Assembly (NCBI GenBank): GCA_040878345.1
Contig: JBBDML010000003.1
Span: 106,916 to 170,915 of the forward strand
Reading direction: 5' to 3'
Length of the DNA: 64,000 nt
Origin: ZC4RG35 sp040878345
Lineage (GTDB): Bacteria; Actinomycetota; Acidimicrobiia; Spongiisociales; ZC4RG35
Part shown: piece after piece, positions 50,813-59,396 of the stretch
Layout of the letters: every line of letters starts with the position of its first letter
How positions within the stretch are numbered: position 1 is the stretch's first letter
The notes under the pieces: model-generated
What the model was told of the DNA's origin: nothing
Seen by the model: only the letters and a program-made list of their open reading frames with translations
The model's database searches: none
Translations under genes and position numbers: made by a program

Positions 50813-51460
50813 AGGGTCAGAGATCGGCGGCTGATGGGTGTCGGGCTGGAGACGATGGGTGCTCACCTCCACCCCCCAGCGATGAAGGAAGAACTGGACG
50901 ATAGGACCGATGAGCAGGGCAAAGGCCACCGTTCCCACACCAAACGTGCCACCAAGCAGCGATCCGGTGACGAGCACCGTGACCTCGATCACTGCCCGGG
51001 TCAGCCTGATCGAGGGCCCGCGGCGGGCGATGCCGGTCATGAGGCCATCCCGCGGCCCGGGCCCCAGATTGGCCCCGATGTACATCCCGCTGGCGACGCC
51101 GATCACACCGATCCCGGTGACAAGCATCGCCCAAGCCACCCAGGAGCTCTCCGCCACCGGCAACAGCGCCGCGGTGACATCGATCGTCACCCCGATCAGG
51201 ACCGCATTTGCCAATGTCCCGATCCCGTAGTGCTCGCCAAGGGGGATCCAGATGAGCAAGACCATCACGGAGACGATGATCGACCAGATCCCCACGGTGA
51301 GGCCGAACCGGACGGACAATCCCTGATGGAGTACGTCCCATGGGGGGACCCCGAGCCCGGACTGGAGCATGAGCCGGATCCCCAGCCCAAAGAGGATCAG
51401 ACCGGCCACCAGCCGGACCAAGCGGAGATGCAGCCGGTCACGACTGACGGGCATCAACAT
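50807..51460 (-). CDS. YczE/YitT-family membrane protein
   Basis: 217 residues with five to six transmembrane helices; LFGLGIRLMLQSGLGVPPWDVLHQGLSVRFGLTVG and MYIGANLGPGPRDGLMTGIARR are diagnostic of YczE-like proteins. The family's role is unknown; some members affect lipopeptide or vitamin metabolism. ATG 51454 is an alternative start two codons in. Divergent from lutA. Confidence 0.88.
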   Translation of the reverse strand: MLMPVSRDRLHLRLVRLVAGLILFGLGIRLMLQSGLGVPPWDVLHQGLSVRFGLTVGIWSIIVSVMVLLIWIPLGEHYGIGTLANAVLIGVTIDVTAALLPVAESSWVAWAMLVTGIGVIGVASGMYIGANLGPGPRDGLMTGIARRGPSIRLTRAVIEVTVLVTGSLLGGTFGVGTVAFALLIGPIVQFFLHRWGVEVSTHRLQPDTHQPPISDPP

Positions 51461-51498
51461 GGGCGCGGCCGCACGGTAGGGGATAACGTGACCTCCTC

Positions 51499-52227
51499 AT
51501 GGAGGGGCCCCGCGTTCAGTTGGTGGTCACCTGCCTGGTCGATGCCATGGCACCCAGGGTGGGGCGTGCCGCGGTGACGGTCCTGGAGCGTGCCGGGTGC
51601 CGGGTCGAGTTCCCTGAGGGACAGACCTGTTGCGGTCAGCCTGCGCTCAACACCGGCCACACCGATCAGGCGAGGGAGATGGCCACCCACACCCTCGAGG
51701 TCCTCGACGCCTCCGAAGGCCCGATAGTGATCCCTTCCGGCTCGTGCACCGAGATGATGGTCCACCACTACCCGCGTCTCTTCGCCGGAACCGATCGCGA
51801 GGAACAAGCCAACAGGGTGGTGGCACGGGTCAGGGAGTTGACCCAGTTCCTCGCCGATGATCTCGACACCCACATCAGGGCGACGGCAGGGGACCGGACC
51901 CTGGCCTTCCAATATTGCTGTCACGGGCTACGCGGCCTGGGGCTCGACGGCCCTGCGGACCATCTGCTCTACGGGGTCGACCGGGCAGAATTCGACGGTG
52001 ACCGCGAGTGCTGTGGGTTCGGCGGGTTGTTCTCGATCGAGATGCCGGCGGTGTCCGGGGCGATCATGGACGCCAAGCTGGACCGTCTCGAAAGTTCCGG
52101 AGCCGAGGTTCTCTCCGGTGGGGACATCTCCTGCCTCCTCCATCTCGAGGGCGGCCTGCGGCGCCGGGGCTCGGAGATCGAGGTGAAGCACATCGCCGAG
52201 CTGCTCAGCGGGGAGGTTCTGTCTTGA
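51499..52227 (+). CDS. lutA: Lactate utilisation protein A, Fe-S binding (CCG domain)
   Basis: 242 residues with two CCG-type cysteine motifs, EGQTCCGQPALNTGH and REC-CGFGG (C-C-G), that hold cofactors or bind a hetero-disulfide-like site, plus PSGSCTEMM and FQYCCHGLRG. With LutB and LutC it oxidises L-lactate to pyruvate at the membrane. The next gene begins in the stop codon (TTGA). Confidence 0.93.
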   Translation: MEGPRVQLVVTCLVDAMAPRVGRAAVTVLERAGCRVEFPEGQTCCGQPALNTGHTDQAREMATHTLEVLDASEGPIVIPSGSCTEMMVHHYPRLFAGTDREEQANRVVARVRELTQFLADDLDTHIRATAGDRTLAFQYCCHGLRGLGLDGPADHLLYGVDRAEFDGDRECCGFGGLFSIEMPAVSGAIMDAKLDRLESSGAEVLSGGDISCLLHLEGGLRRRGSEIEVKHIAELLSGEVLS

Positions 52228-53624
52228 GCCAGCCGGTCAGCTTCCTGTCGCGCGCCGAGCGGCTGATCGGCACCCCGGAGGCGGCTGCCATCGATCGGGG
52301 CATCCGTCACATGGCCGGGTTGCGGGACCTGGCAATGACCGAGTACGCCATCAGTGACGAGGTTCGGGATCGGGCCCGGGCGATCCGCCTCCATGCCTTG
52401 AGCCATCTCGACCGGCTCCTCGCCCACTTCACCGAGCGGGTGACCGAGCTCGGGGGGCAGGTCCACTTCGCCGCAGACGCCACAGAGGCCAACGAGATAG
52501 TGGCCGGGATACTGCAGCGATCCGGCTCCCGGTTGGTGGCGAAGTCGAAGTCGATGGTGTCCGAGGAGCTGGAGATGAACCGCTACCTCGAGAGTCAGGG
52601 CATCGAGGTCGTCGAGACCGATCTCGGCGAGTACATCGCCCAGCTGGCGGGTGACACCCCCAGTCACATCATCGCCCCAGTCCTCCACATGACCCGGCAC
52701 GACGTTGGGAAGCTGTTTGCCGACGAGCTCGGCGTCGACTACACCGACGACCCCATTCGGCTCAACATGGTGGCACGGGTGGAGCTCCGGAGGGTCTTTC
52801 TCGAGGCCGACGCCGGGATCTCAGGGGTCAATATGGCGGTGGCCGAGTCGGGCTCGCTGGTCCTGGTGACCAACGAGGGAAACGGGAGGCTGGTGACCAC
52901 CGCCCCACGCCTTCACATTGCCCTGATGGGGATGGAGCGGATAGTCCCGCGCTGGGAGGACGCCGCGGTGATCCTCGAGGTCCTGGCTCGCTCGGCCACC
53001 GGGCAACGTCTCTCGGTCTACACCAACGTGATCACCGGGCCCCGTCGCCCTGATGACCCCGACGGTCCTGAGGAGCTGCACGTGGTGGTGGTGGACAACG
53101 GTCGCTCCAAGATCCTGGGCGGTCCCACCGCCGAGATCCTGGCCTGCATCAGGTGTGGGGCATGTCTAAACGTGTGCCCGGTCTTTCGAACTGTGGGAGG
53201 CCACGCCTACGGCACCGTCTATTCGGGTCCGGTAGGGTCGATCGTCACCCCCGGGCTTCACGGGATGGACCCCTGGTGGGACCTCCCTTATGCCTCCACC
53301 CTGTGCGGCGCCTGTGAGGAGGTGTGCCCGGTGGGGATCAGGATCCCCTCGATGCTGCTCAACCTCAGGGAGATCGCAGCCGCCGAGGACCGACTCCCGG
53401 GATGGCTAAACCGGGGGATGAAGGCCTACACCGCCGCCGCCACCGATCCCTTGCGCTGGGCCCGCCTCAAGCGGCTCGCCCGGGTGCTCACCGCGCCCTT
53501 CTCGGCTAGAGGATGGATCCGGAGGATCCCTGGCCCTGCACGCGGCTGGACAAACCATCGCGACCTACCCCGCCCCCCAAAAGAGTCGTTCAACGACTGG
53601 TGGAGGGAGAACCGTGGACCGTGA
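52224..53624 (+). CDS. lutB: Lactate utilisation protein B, ferredoxin-type Fe-S protein
   Basis: 466 residues from TTG 52224 with GGGAGG about 8 nt upstream. The N-terminal LUD domain contains KSKSMVSEELEMNRYLE, FLEADAGISGVNMAVAESGSLVLVTNEGNGRL; the C-terminus has two 4Fe-4S motifs, CIRCGACLNVCPVF and CGACEEVCPVGI. Electron-transfer subunit of the LutABC complex. Overlaps lutC by 11 bp. Confidence 0.95.
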   Translation: MSQPVSFLSRAERLIGTPEAAAIDRGIRHMAGLRDLAMTEYAISDEVRDRARAIRLHALSHLDRLLAHFTERVTELGGQVHFAADATEANEIVAGILQRSGSRLVAKSKSMVSEELEMNRYLESQGIEVVETDLGEYIAQLAGDTPSHIIAPVLHMTRHDVGKLFADELGVDYTDDPIRLNMVARVELRRVFLEADAGISGVNMAVAESGSLVLVTNEGNGRLVTTAPRLHIALMGMERIVPRWEDAAVILEVLARSATGQRLSVYTNVITGPRRPDDPDGPEELHVVVVDNGRSKILGGPTAEILACIRCGACLNVCPVFRTVGGHAYGTVYSGPVGSIVTPGLHGMDPWWDLPYASTLCGACEEVCPVGIRIPSMLLNLREIAAAEDRLPGWLNRGMKAYTAAATDPLRWARLKRLARVLTAPFSARGWIRRIPGPARGWTNHRDLPRPPKESFNDWWRENRGP

Positions 53625-54270
53625 TGCTTTCCTGACCAGGGTGGGCCGAGCGGTGATGGCGGCGGCTTTGCCCGTTCCCCCCACTGTGAGCGAGGCTCTT
53701 CCCGAGCTCGAGCAGACCGACCTCCAGACCCTGTTCCGGGCAAGGGCGATGGAGGTGAGCACCGTGGTCCATGGCCCGGTGACCCGTCATGGCACCCCGC
53801 GTGCCATCGCCGGGATCGCTTCTGGTCACGACGCCCGCACCTTCATTGCCTGGGACGACCTCCCGGTATCGGGAATCCCGTCGGCCCTGACCTCCGCCGG
53901 TCTCACCCGGATCGACGCCCAGGTCCCCAGTGGTGAGGAGCGGAGCGGCCACCAGCTCGGGTATCTCAGGCTCGATATCGGGGTGACCGGCGCCGACGCC
54001 GGGCTCGCCGAGTCGGGGAGCATCGTGCTCAGCCATGGCCCAGGCCGGGCCCGGATGGCCAGCTTGGTCTCCGAAGTTCACATCGCGGTGCTCGAGGTGG
54101 GCTTGATCCAGAGGTCTCTGGCACACTGGGCCCGGCAGAGCCCCGGGCTACCCGGTGACACCGCCAACCTGGTGGTGGTCACCGGTCCCAGCCGCACCGC
54201 CGACATAGAACTGCACCTGAATCTGGGCGTGCATGGACCGCGACACCTGCACGTCGTATTGGTGAGCTGA
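53614..54270 (+). CDS. lutC: Lactate utilisation protein C
   Basis: 218 residues, LUD domain with GVTGADAGLAESGSIVLSHGPGRARMASLVSEVHIAVL and GPSRTADIELHLNLGVHGPRHLHVVLV, the standard LutC ending. GTG start within lutB. Its stop shares one base with the next gene's ATG. No LutR regulator or lactate permease is adjacent. Confidence 0.95.
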   Translation: MDRDAFLTRVGRAVMAAALPVPPTVSEALPELEQTDLQTLFRARAMEVSTVVHGPVTRHGTPRAIAGIASGHDARTFIAWDDLPVSGIPSALTSAGLTRIDAQVPSGEERSGHQLGYLRLDIGVTGADAGLAESGSIVLSHGPGRARMASLVSEVHIAVLEVGLIQRSLAHWARQSPGLPGDTANLVVVTGPSRTADIELHLNLGVHGPRHLHVVLVS

Positions 54271-55247
54271 TGGGTCTACGACACCCCCCCAAGGAGCAAA
54301 AGACCGCCAGGACCTTCGTCAAGATGTTGGTCCTGCTGGTCCTCGCCGGAGCGGTGGGGGTGGCGGTGTGGGCGGTGAGTGTCGATTCGAGGGTCGACCT
54401 GGTCGAGGATCTCACCGTGGAGTCGCTCGATCTCGACCCGCAGACCTTCACAATCGCCCAGGACCTCAGCATCCATGTGGTCGATCTCTCGGTGGGCACC
54501 CTGCCCGTGGTCCTGATCCACGACATAGATGTCTCCGGAGGGGTTGTCTTCGACCAGCTGGCGCCCTTGATCGAGGGGGACCTGCGGGCGGTGACCCTCG
54601 ACCTGCCCGGCTTCGGGCTCAGCGAGCGCCTCCCCTTCGAGAGCGAGCTCCACACCGCAGGCGCGATGGCCGGGGTGGTGGCCGACGTGATCCGCGATCG
54701 CTACGGGATGCCTGTGGTCTTGCTGGGAGTCGGCTTCGGAGGCCAAGTGGCCGCGGAGGTGGCGGTCACCCGACCTGAGGCAGTGTCGGGTTTGGTGATG
54801 GTTGATGTCGACTTCTGGCAGGCCGGAGGCTGGCGGGAGCGGGCACAACAGCTCCCGTTCATAGCGCATGCAATGACCTTCACCTACGAGACCTCGGGGA
54901 GTCGGGCACTCACGGCTTGGGCCCCGTATTGCGCCGAGGGCGGCTGGTGCCCGACCCAGGACCAGATAGCCAAGCGCCAACTCACCGCCACCATCGCCGG
55001 CTCCACGGACTCGATCTATGCCTTCCGAAGAACACCCCCCGCTTCCTTCGTCCCTTCGGACCTCGAACAGATCACCATGCCGGTCGCCTACGTGTGGAGC
55101 CTCAAGGGCGCGGTGCCCAGAGAGTCGGTGGAGAGGATCAAGGCCGACCTCCCCGACATGGTGATCTACGACATCGATGCCTGGATGGCTCACGTCGAGG
55201 CCCCGGAGACGGTGCTGGAGGCGATTCGGGCCGTCGCCGGCGGATGA
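54270..55247 (+). CDS. Membrane-anchored alpha/beta-hydrolase-fold protein lacking the nucleophile
   Basis: 325 residues: N-terminal transmembrane anchor (residues 17-37), then an alpha/beta-hydrolase core with LDLPGFGLSERLPFESE and a C-terminal AHVEAPETVLEAI that supplies the usual His. The nucleophile elbow is VVLLGVGFGGQVAAEVA, so residue 155 is Gly where Ser is expected (G-x-S-x-G). The acid loop reads VWSLKGAVPRES, where D is normally present. Two of three triad positions are lost, so it is likely a pseudoenzyme, perhaps a binding partner. Coupled to lutC (TGATG). Confidence 0.8.
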   Translation: MGLRHPPKEQKTARTFVKMLVLLVLAGAVGVAVWAVSVDSRVDLVEDLTVESLDLDPQTFTIAQDLSIHVVDLSVGTLPVVLIHDIDVSGGVVFDQLAPLIEGDLRAVTLDLPGFGLSERLPFESELHTAGAMAGVVADVIRDRYGMPVVLLGVGFGGQVAAEVAVTRPEAVSGLVMVDVDFWQAGGWRERAQQLPFIAHAMTFTYETSGSRALTAWAPYCAEGGWCPTQDQIAKRQLTATIAGSTDSIYAFRRTPPASFVPSDLEQITMPVAYVWSLKGAVPRESVERIKADLPDMVIYDIDAWMAHVEAPETVLEAIRAVAGG

Positions 55248-55251
55248 TCTG

Positions 55252-56220
55252 TCAGGGAGCCAGCAACAACTTGCCGCTGGTCCGGCGTCCGGCTAGGGCG
55301 CGATGCGCTGTGGCCGCCTCGGCCAGGTCGTACTTGGTATCGACCCTGACTTCGAGCAGGCCCTCCTGAACCCATCTGAACAGGTCATCGGCCCTTGCCA
55401 GCAGCTCGTCGCGGGTGCCGATGTAGTGGGCCATCGAGGGTCGGGTGAGGAACAGGGAGCCTTTCGAAGCCAGCATCAGTGGTGAGATCTCCGGGACCAC
55501 GCCGGAGGCGTTGCCAAAGCTGACCATGGTCCCGCGGGGACGGAGGAGGTCGAGACTCTTCATGAAGGTGGCGGCCCCCACGCCGTCGTAGACCACGTCG
55601 AGGGAATGCGGCCCGTAGATACTCTCGATCTCACCTTGAAAGTCGTCCCTGGTGTAGAGGATGGCCAGGTCGGAGCCGGCGTCACGGCTCAGCTCCGCCT
55701 TGTCCTCCGAGCTGACCGTGGTGATCACTTCGGCGCCGATCATCTTGGCGATCTGGGTCAGGAGCAACCCGACCCCTCCGGCCCCGGCGTGGATGAGGCA
55801 CACACTCCCTTCGGCAAGCGGGAAGGTGTCTGTGGCCAGATAATGCGCGGTGATGCCCTGGAGGAGGAGGGCGGCGGCGATGTCGAGGTCGACACCGTCC
55901 GGAACCGGGATGGCCTGTTCGAGCGGGATCAGATGACGACTGCTGTAGCTCCCCATCACATTGGTCCAGGACACTCGGTCACCGGAGGCGAAGCCCTCGA
56001 CACCGGGCGCGGTTTCGATGACGGTGCCCGCGCCCTCGAGACCAGGTGTTATCGGGTACTCCATGGCATAGACCCCCTCGCGGTGATAGATGTCGACGTA
56101 ATTGACACCGGCGGCGGCCACCTCGACCAGGAGCGTCCCCGGGGTCACCACCGGGTCGTCTCGTTCCTCGACGATCAATTGCTCGGGCCCTCCCGGGCCG
56201 GGGATCGATATGGCTCTCAT
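55252..56220 (-). CDS. Quinone oxidoreductase, zinc-independent MDR family
   Basis: 322 residues. AAGVNYVDIYHREGVY and PGLEGAGTVIETAPGVEGFASGDRV (QOR-type), the NADPH fold in CLIHAGAGGVGLLLTQIAKMIGAEVI, and a C-terminal AHRALAGRRTSGKLLL. No catalytic-zinc cysteine, as expected for the QOR branch. Its ATG overlaps the stop of the 56217-56636 gene by 4 bp. Confidence 0.94.
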   Translation of the reverse strand: MRAISIPGPGGPEQLIVEERDDPVVTPGTLLVEVAAAGVNYVDIYHREGVYAMEYPITPGLEGAGTVIETAPGVEGFASGDRVSWTNVMGSYSSRHLIPLEQAIPVPDGVDLDIAAALLLQGITAHYLATDTFPLAEGSVCLIHAGAGGVGLLLTQIAKMIGAEVITTVSSEDKAELSRDAGSDLAILYTRDDFQGEIESIYGPHSLDVVYDGVGAATFMKSLDLLRPRGTMVSFGNASGVVPEISPLMLASKGSLFLTRPSMAHYIGTRDELLARADDLFRWVQEGLLEVRVDTKYDLAEAATAHRALAGRRTSGKLLLAP

Positions 56221-56636
56221 GGTTTGCTCACCTCCCAGCCTCGAGCCCGAAGCTCGTCGACGAGGGCCTGGTCTGACAGGTATGAGAGGTCGACTCCGGT
56301 CCTCTCGATTCCCAGATGTCTCTCGATGGGGTCACGAAGGGTGCGGGCCCATGCCCTTCCTTTCGCCTCGGCCTCGAGACTAAGGGTGGCATCGCCGTTG
56401 ACGGTGTAGACCCTGGCCGTGATCTGGGGATTGCCCCGCGACCCCCGCTCACCGTAGACCAGGAGTGTGGCGCCAATCGGGAGGTCTTGGATCCCTCCGA
56501 CCTCTACGAATGGACCTTGGTACGCCCAACCCGAGGTCTTGGCGGTGTCGACCGAATCGACCAGCTTGGCCCAGTTCTTGTGTCGCTCGTCGCCGGCGTA
56601 CGGGACCTCGACCGCCACCAGGAGGATCTCGCTCAC
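56217..56636 (-). CDS. Hypothetical protein upstream of the quinone oxidoreductase
   Basis: About 139 residues from GTG 56636, the start favoured by a TACTCT -10 six bases upstream; GTG 56663 is an alternative. Soluble mixed alpha/beta protein: VSEILLVAVEVPYAGDERHKNW, then QDLPIGATLLVYGERGSRGNPQITARVYTVNGDATLSLEA and a C-terminal helix LSDQALVDELRARGWEV. Not recognised. Divergent from the MoaD-fusion gene, with facing leaderless promoters. Confidence 0.65.
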   Translation of the reverse strand: MSEILLVAVEVPYAGDERHKNWAKLVDSVDTAKTSGWAYQGPFVEVGGIQDLPIGATLLVYGERGSRGNPQITARVYTVNGDATLSLEAEAKGRAWARTLRDPIERHLGIERTGVDLSYLSDQALVDELRARGWEVSKP

Positions 56637-56642
56637 AGGCCG

Positions 56643-56648
56643 AGAGTA
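56643..56648 (-). promoter_or_regulatory. -10 element TACTCT, leaderless start
   Basis: Minus-strand TACTCT, 6 nt, then GTG 56636. Confidence 0.55.
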
Positions 56649-56681
56649 AGACAATTCGATCACGCGCGGTGTCCCAGCCTT

Positions 56682-56687
56682 TACGCT
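56682..56687 (+). promoter_or_regulatory. -10 element TACGCT, leaderless start of the MoaD fusion
   Basis: TACGCT, 6 nt, then ATG 56694. Confidence 0.6.
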
Positions 56688-56693
56688 CCACCC

Positions 56694-57689
56694 ATGGCCA
56701 AGCTCCGAATGTTCGCCAACCTCCGCGAGATCGCAGGCACGGGGCGCGCCGAGTTTCCTGGGGAAACGGTGGCCGGTGTGATCGATGCCGCCTCTGAGAC
56801 ATTCGGGCCCGAATTCGCCCGCGGGATCGAGACTTCCCGTGTCTGGCTGAATGGCGAGGAAGCCCATCCGGGCGATCTGGTCGGCGACGGCGACGAGGTC
56901 ATCCTGCTCCCGCCGGTTTCGGGTGGCAGCCAACCCGCCGCAATCTCCTCCCTCGATCTCCTGGCCTTCCTCCCGCTGGCCGTGGCCGTGGTGGCGATCG
57001 TCGCCAACATGCAGGGCCCGGAGGTCTGGGCGGCGGCAATGGTCGCCGTCGCCTCCGCCTGGGCGCTCGATCTCGGCACATCGATTGCGGCGCGGGGTCA
57101 TCTGTTCGCCTCGTTGGCCGTGGCCACTTCGGCGGCGGCGGGAGCGCTGGCGGCTCATGTCCTCGGCGGCGCCGGCTATGGCCTCACCGTTGCCCTGGCA
57201 GTGGCGATCTGCCTGGGTTGGGCGATTGGCTTCAATCAATACCGTCAAGTCGAGGCGTTCGCACCCACATGTCTCGCCGGTCTCCTCGCCGGGTTGGCGG
57301 TGGCCTCGATGGTCCTCGCCCACTCCTCTCTCTCACCCGACCCGCGGGCGGTGGACGTGTTCCTGGTGGCGGTCATCGCCGGCGTGGCTCTTGGTGGCGT
57401 GGTGGCGCGGATGCCGGCGGTGCCCTTTCTCGACTCCTACTCGACCACCGCGATAGTCGCTGTTCTGGCTTCGATCGCCGCCGCGGCCCTATGGGACGCC
57501 GATGTGATCGGCTACCTGTTGATCGGTCTCGGAGTCGCCGTCTCCTTGGTTGCCGGCAACGGCCTGGCATCGATGCTCCGTACTGGGAGGGTGCGTCTTG
57601 CGGAGCGCCCCCCCGGTTTGGCCCCCTCTCTCGACGGGGTGATCCTGGCGGCCGCGATCTACTTCCCGCTGATTCGAGTGATCCTGTAG
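56694..57689 (+). CDS. MoaD/ThiS-like ubiquitin-fold domain fused to a polytopic membrane protein
   Basis: 331 residues. Residues 1-78 match MoaD: KLRMFANLREIAGTG, WLNGEEAHPGDLVGDGDEVILLPPVSGG, ending in the Gly77-Gly78 pair that in MoaD is the free C-terminus and carries the thiocarboxylate. Here the chain continues: after a short linker come eight or so hydrophobic helices to the end (LLAFLPLAVAVVAIVANM ... GVILAAAIYFPLIRVIL). Either the two parts are cut apart after Gly-Gly, or the domain has another task. The membrane part resembles no transporter I can name. No other molybdopterin gene is adjacent. Confidence 0.75.
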   Translation: MAKLRMFANLREIAGTGRAEFPGETVAGVIDAASETFGPEFARGIETSRVWLNGEEAHPGDLVGDGDEVILLPPVSGGSQPAAISSLDLLAFLPLAVAVVAIVANMQGPEVWAAAMVAVASAWALDLGTSIAARGHLFASLAVATSAAAGALAAHVLGGAGYGLTVALAVAICLGWAIGFNQYRQVEAFAPTCLAGLLAGLAVASMVLAHSSLSPDPRAVDVFLVAVIAGVALGGVVARMPAVPFLDSYSTTAIVAVLASIAAAALWDADVIGYLLIGLGVAVSLVAGNGLASMLRTGRVRLAERPPGLAPSLDGVILAAAIYFPLIRVIL

Positions 57690-57762
57690 GTCTGCGCCCA
57701 TCCACCACCGAAACCGGTGCTGACTACTCCACGTGGCCGTTCCGGGTTAGGATCGTCGCCGC

Positions 57763-58851
57763 ATGGCTGTCGCAAGGGCGCATCGCCGCGCTGGAATCCT
57801 TCTCATCACGGTGATGGCCGTTTCCGCCATCCCGACACCGTCCCTGGCGGTCACGCGGGCTCAGGTCAACGCCGCCTGCGAGGACTCCAAGGAGCAATAC
57901 GACGAGTATCAGGCGGCCCAGCGCAGGTTCGAGGAGGCCGCCCTGGCCTACGAGCAGGTCCTCAACGACGTCGATCGTCTGGAACGGCAGCAGACCAGGA
58001 TCCAGGGATCGGTGGACAGCAACGCCGATGAGCTACTGGTGATCGAGGACCAGATCGAGGAACGTGCGGTCCAGCTCTACATGCAGGGAGGGCTCTCCAG
58101 TCCGGGGATCATCTTCAGTGCCTCGTCGGTCGATCGATTCCTGACCACCACCGAGTTCCTCAGCTCTGCCGCCCTTGGCGGCCAGGCTTCGATCGACGAG
58201 CTGTTCGCGGCCCGAGGCGAGCTGGAGAGGTTCCAGGTGGATCTCGATGGCGTCCACCAAGAGCTCGAGGTCAAGGAAGAAGAGGCCAACGACCTGGTGA
58301 CCAGGCAGACGGAGGCCATGGAGGCGGAGCAGGCCTCCTATGCCAGGCTCAGCAGCCGGTGCCAGGAGCTCAACGCCAAGTATGAGGCGGAACAAGCGGC
58401 GGCCGCCGCCGCCGCCAGGCAACGGGCCGCCGGGTCGGTCCAGGTGGGGTCCTTCATCTGCCCCTTCACCCCGGGCCGCACCTCGTTCATCAACTCATGG
58501 GGCTTTCCCCGGTCTGGCGGCCGACGTCACAAGGGGACCGACCTGTTCGCCGCATGGAACGAGCCGATGTACGCAGTCGCCTCCGGGGTGGTGCACATCG
58601 GCAACTCAGGTCTTGGAGGGAAGACGATCTGGCTGACCGGGGGCAATGGCGTTGCCTTCTACTACGCCCACCTCTCGGACTGGAATGTCTCCAGCGGCCA
58701 ACGCGTCAACCAGGGTCAGACCATTGGGTTCAACGGGGACAGCGGGAACGCCAGCGGCGGGGCTCCACACCTCCACTTCGAGATCCACCCCGGTGGGCGG
58801 GGCAGCCCGGCGGTGAACCCTTATCCTACTCTCGTCCTCTACTGCCGGTAA
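57763..58851 (+). CDS. Secreted M23 (LytM) peptidase with coiled coil
   Basis: 362 residues: signal peptide (GILLITVMAVSAIPTPSLA), long coiled coil (about residues 35-225), and a C-terminal M23 domain with zinc ligands in RRHKGTDLFAAW and PHLHFEIHPGGRGSPAVNPYP. All family ligands are present, so it may be an active peptidoglycan endopeptidase, or an EnvC-like activator. The rsiG-like gene follows 9 bp later with its own leaderless -10. Confidence 0.92.
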   Translation: MAVARAHRRAGILLITVMAVSAIPTPSLAVTRAQVNAACEDSKEQYDEYQAAQRRFEEAALAYEQVLNDVDRLERQQTRIQGSVDSNADELLVIEDQIEERAVQLYMQGGLSSPGIIFSASSVDRFLTTTEFLSSAALGGQASIDELFAARGELERFQVDLDGVHQELEVKEEEANDLVTRQTEAMEAEQASYARLSSRCQELNAKYEAEQAAAAAAARQRAAGSVQVGSFICPFTPGRTSFINSWGFPRSGGRRHKGTDLFAAWNEPMYAVASGVVHIGNSGLGGKTIWLTGGNGVAFYYAHLSDWNVSSGQRVNQGQTIGFNGDSGNASGGAPHLHFEIHPGGRGSPAVNPYPTLVLYCR

Positions 58852-58854
58852 CCT
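58849..58854 (+). promoter_or_regulatory. -10 element TAACCT overlapping the M23 stop
   Basis: TAACCT begins one base before the second base of the M23 stop codon region and is followed by 6 nt and GTG 58861. Confidence 0.55.
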
Positions 58855-58860
58855 GGCATC

Positions 58861-59391
58861 GTGACCGACCGGCGGCGTCGCATCGATCTGGTTCTCGAGC
58901 CCGAGTATCTCGAAAACCTCCAGTCCGTCGACCTCGACGAGTTGAAACGGCGTCGTGACACCGCCGAGGACGTCGAGGCCCAGGTCTCCTACTACCGGCG
59001 ACTGCTCCATGGCCGCATGGACCTGTTGAACTTCGAGATGCGGAGACGGCGAGGCGAGGAGCAGAGAACCCTCATAGAGGCGCTTCCCGAGATCCTCGCC
59101 AATGAGATGATCATGGGTGGCGAGCCCAGCCCTCGCTACATCGAGACCATGCCACCCCTGCCCTCGACCACCGGGAGACGTCTCATCGACAAGATCATGG
59201 ACGACGGGGTGCTCACCCAGCTCCCCGATCTGACCGACGACGAGGTCTCGGAGGCAATCGACCGTCTCAGCGAGATCGAGAGCCATCTCTCCAACCAGCG
59301 AAAGCAACTCCACACCGTCATCGACGCGATTCAGCAGGAGATCGTCTCCAGATACCGCAGCCAGCAGGGCGAGGCCGCGGTCTCGAACTGA
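58861..59391 (+). CDS. rsiG: RsiG-like anti-sigma factor with variant c-di-GMP motifs
   Basis: 176 residues, nearly all helical, predicted antiparallel coiled coil. Known RsiG binds c-di-GMP with two E(x3)S(x2)R(x3)Q(x3)D motifs, one per helix, and then holds the sigma factor WhiG. Here both motifs are present as E39-S43-R46-H50-D54 and E140-S144-R147-H151-D155, each with His in place of Gln. The flanking SYYRRLLHGRMDLL matches the RsiG helix. WhiG and any c-di-GMP enzymes are outside the window. Family call good; ligand binding inferred. Confidence 0.82.
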   Translation: MTDRRRRIDLVLEPEYLENLQSVDLDELKRRRDTAEDVEAQVSYYRRLLHGRMDLLNFEMRRRRGEEQRTLIEALPEILANEMIMGGEPSPRYIETMPPLPSTTGRRLIDKIMDDGVLTQLPDLTDDEVSEAIDRLSEIESHLSNQRKQLHTVIDAIQQEIVSRYRSQQGEAAVSN

Positions 59392-59396
59392 GCCGC

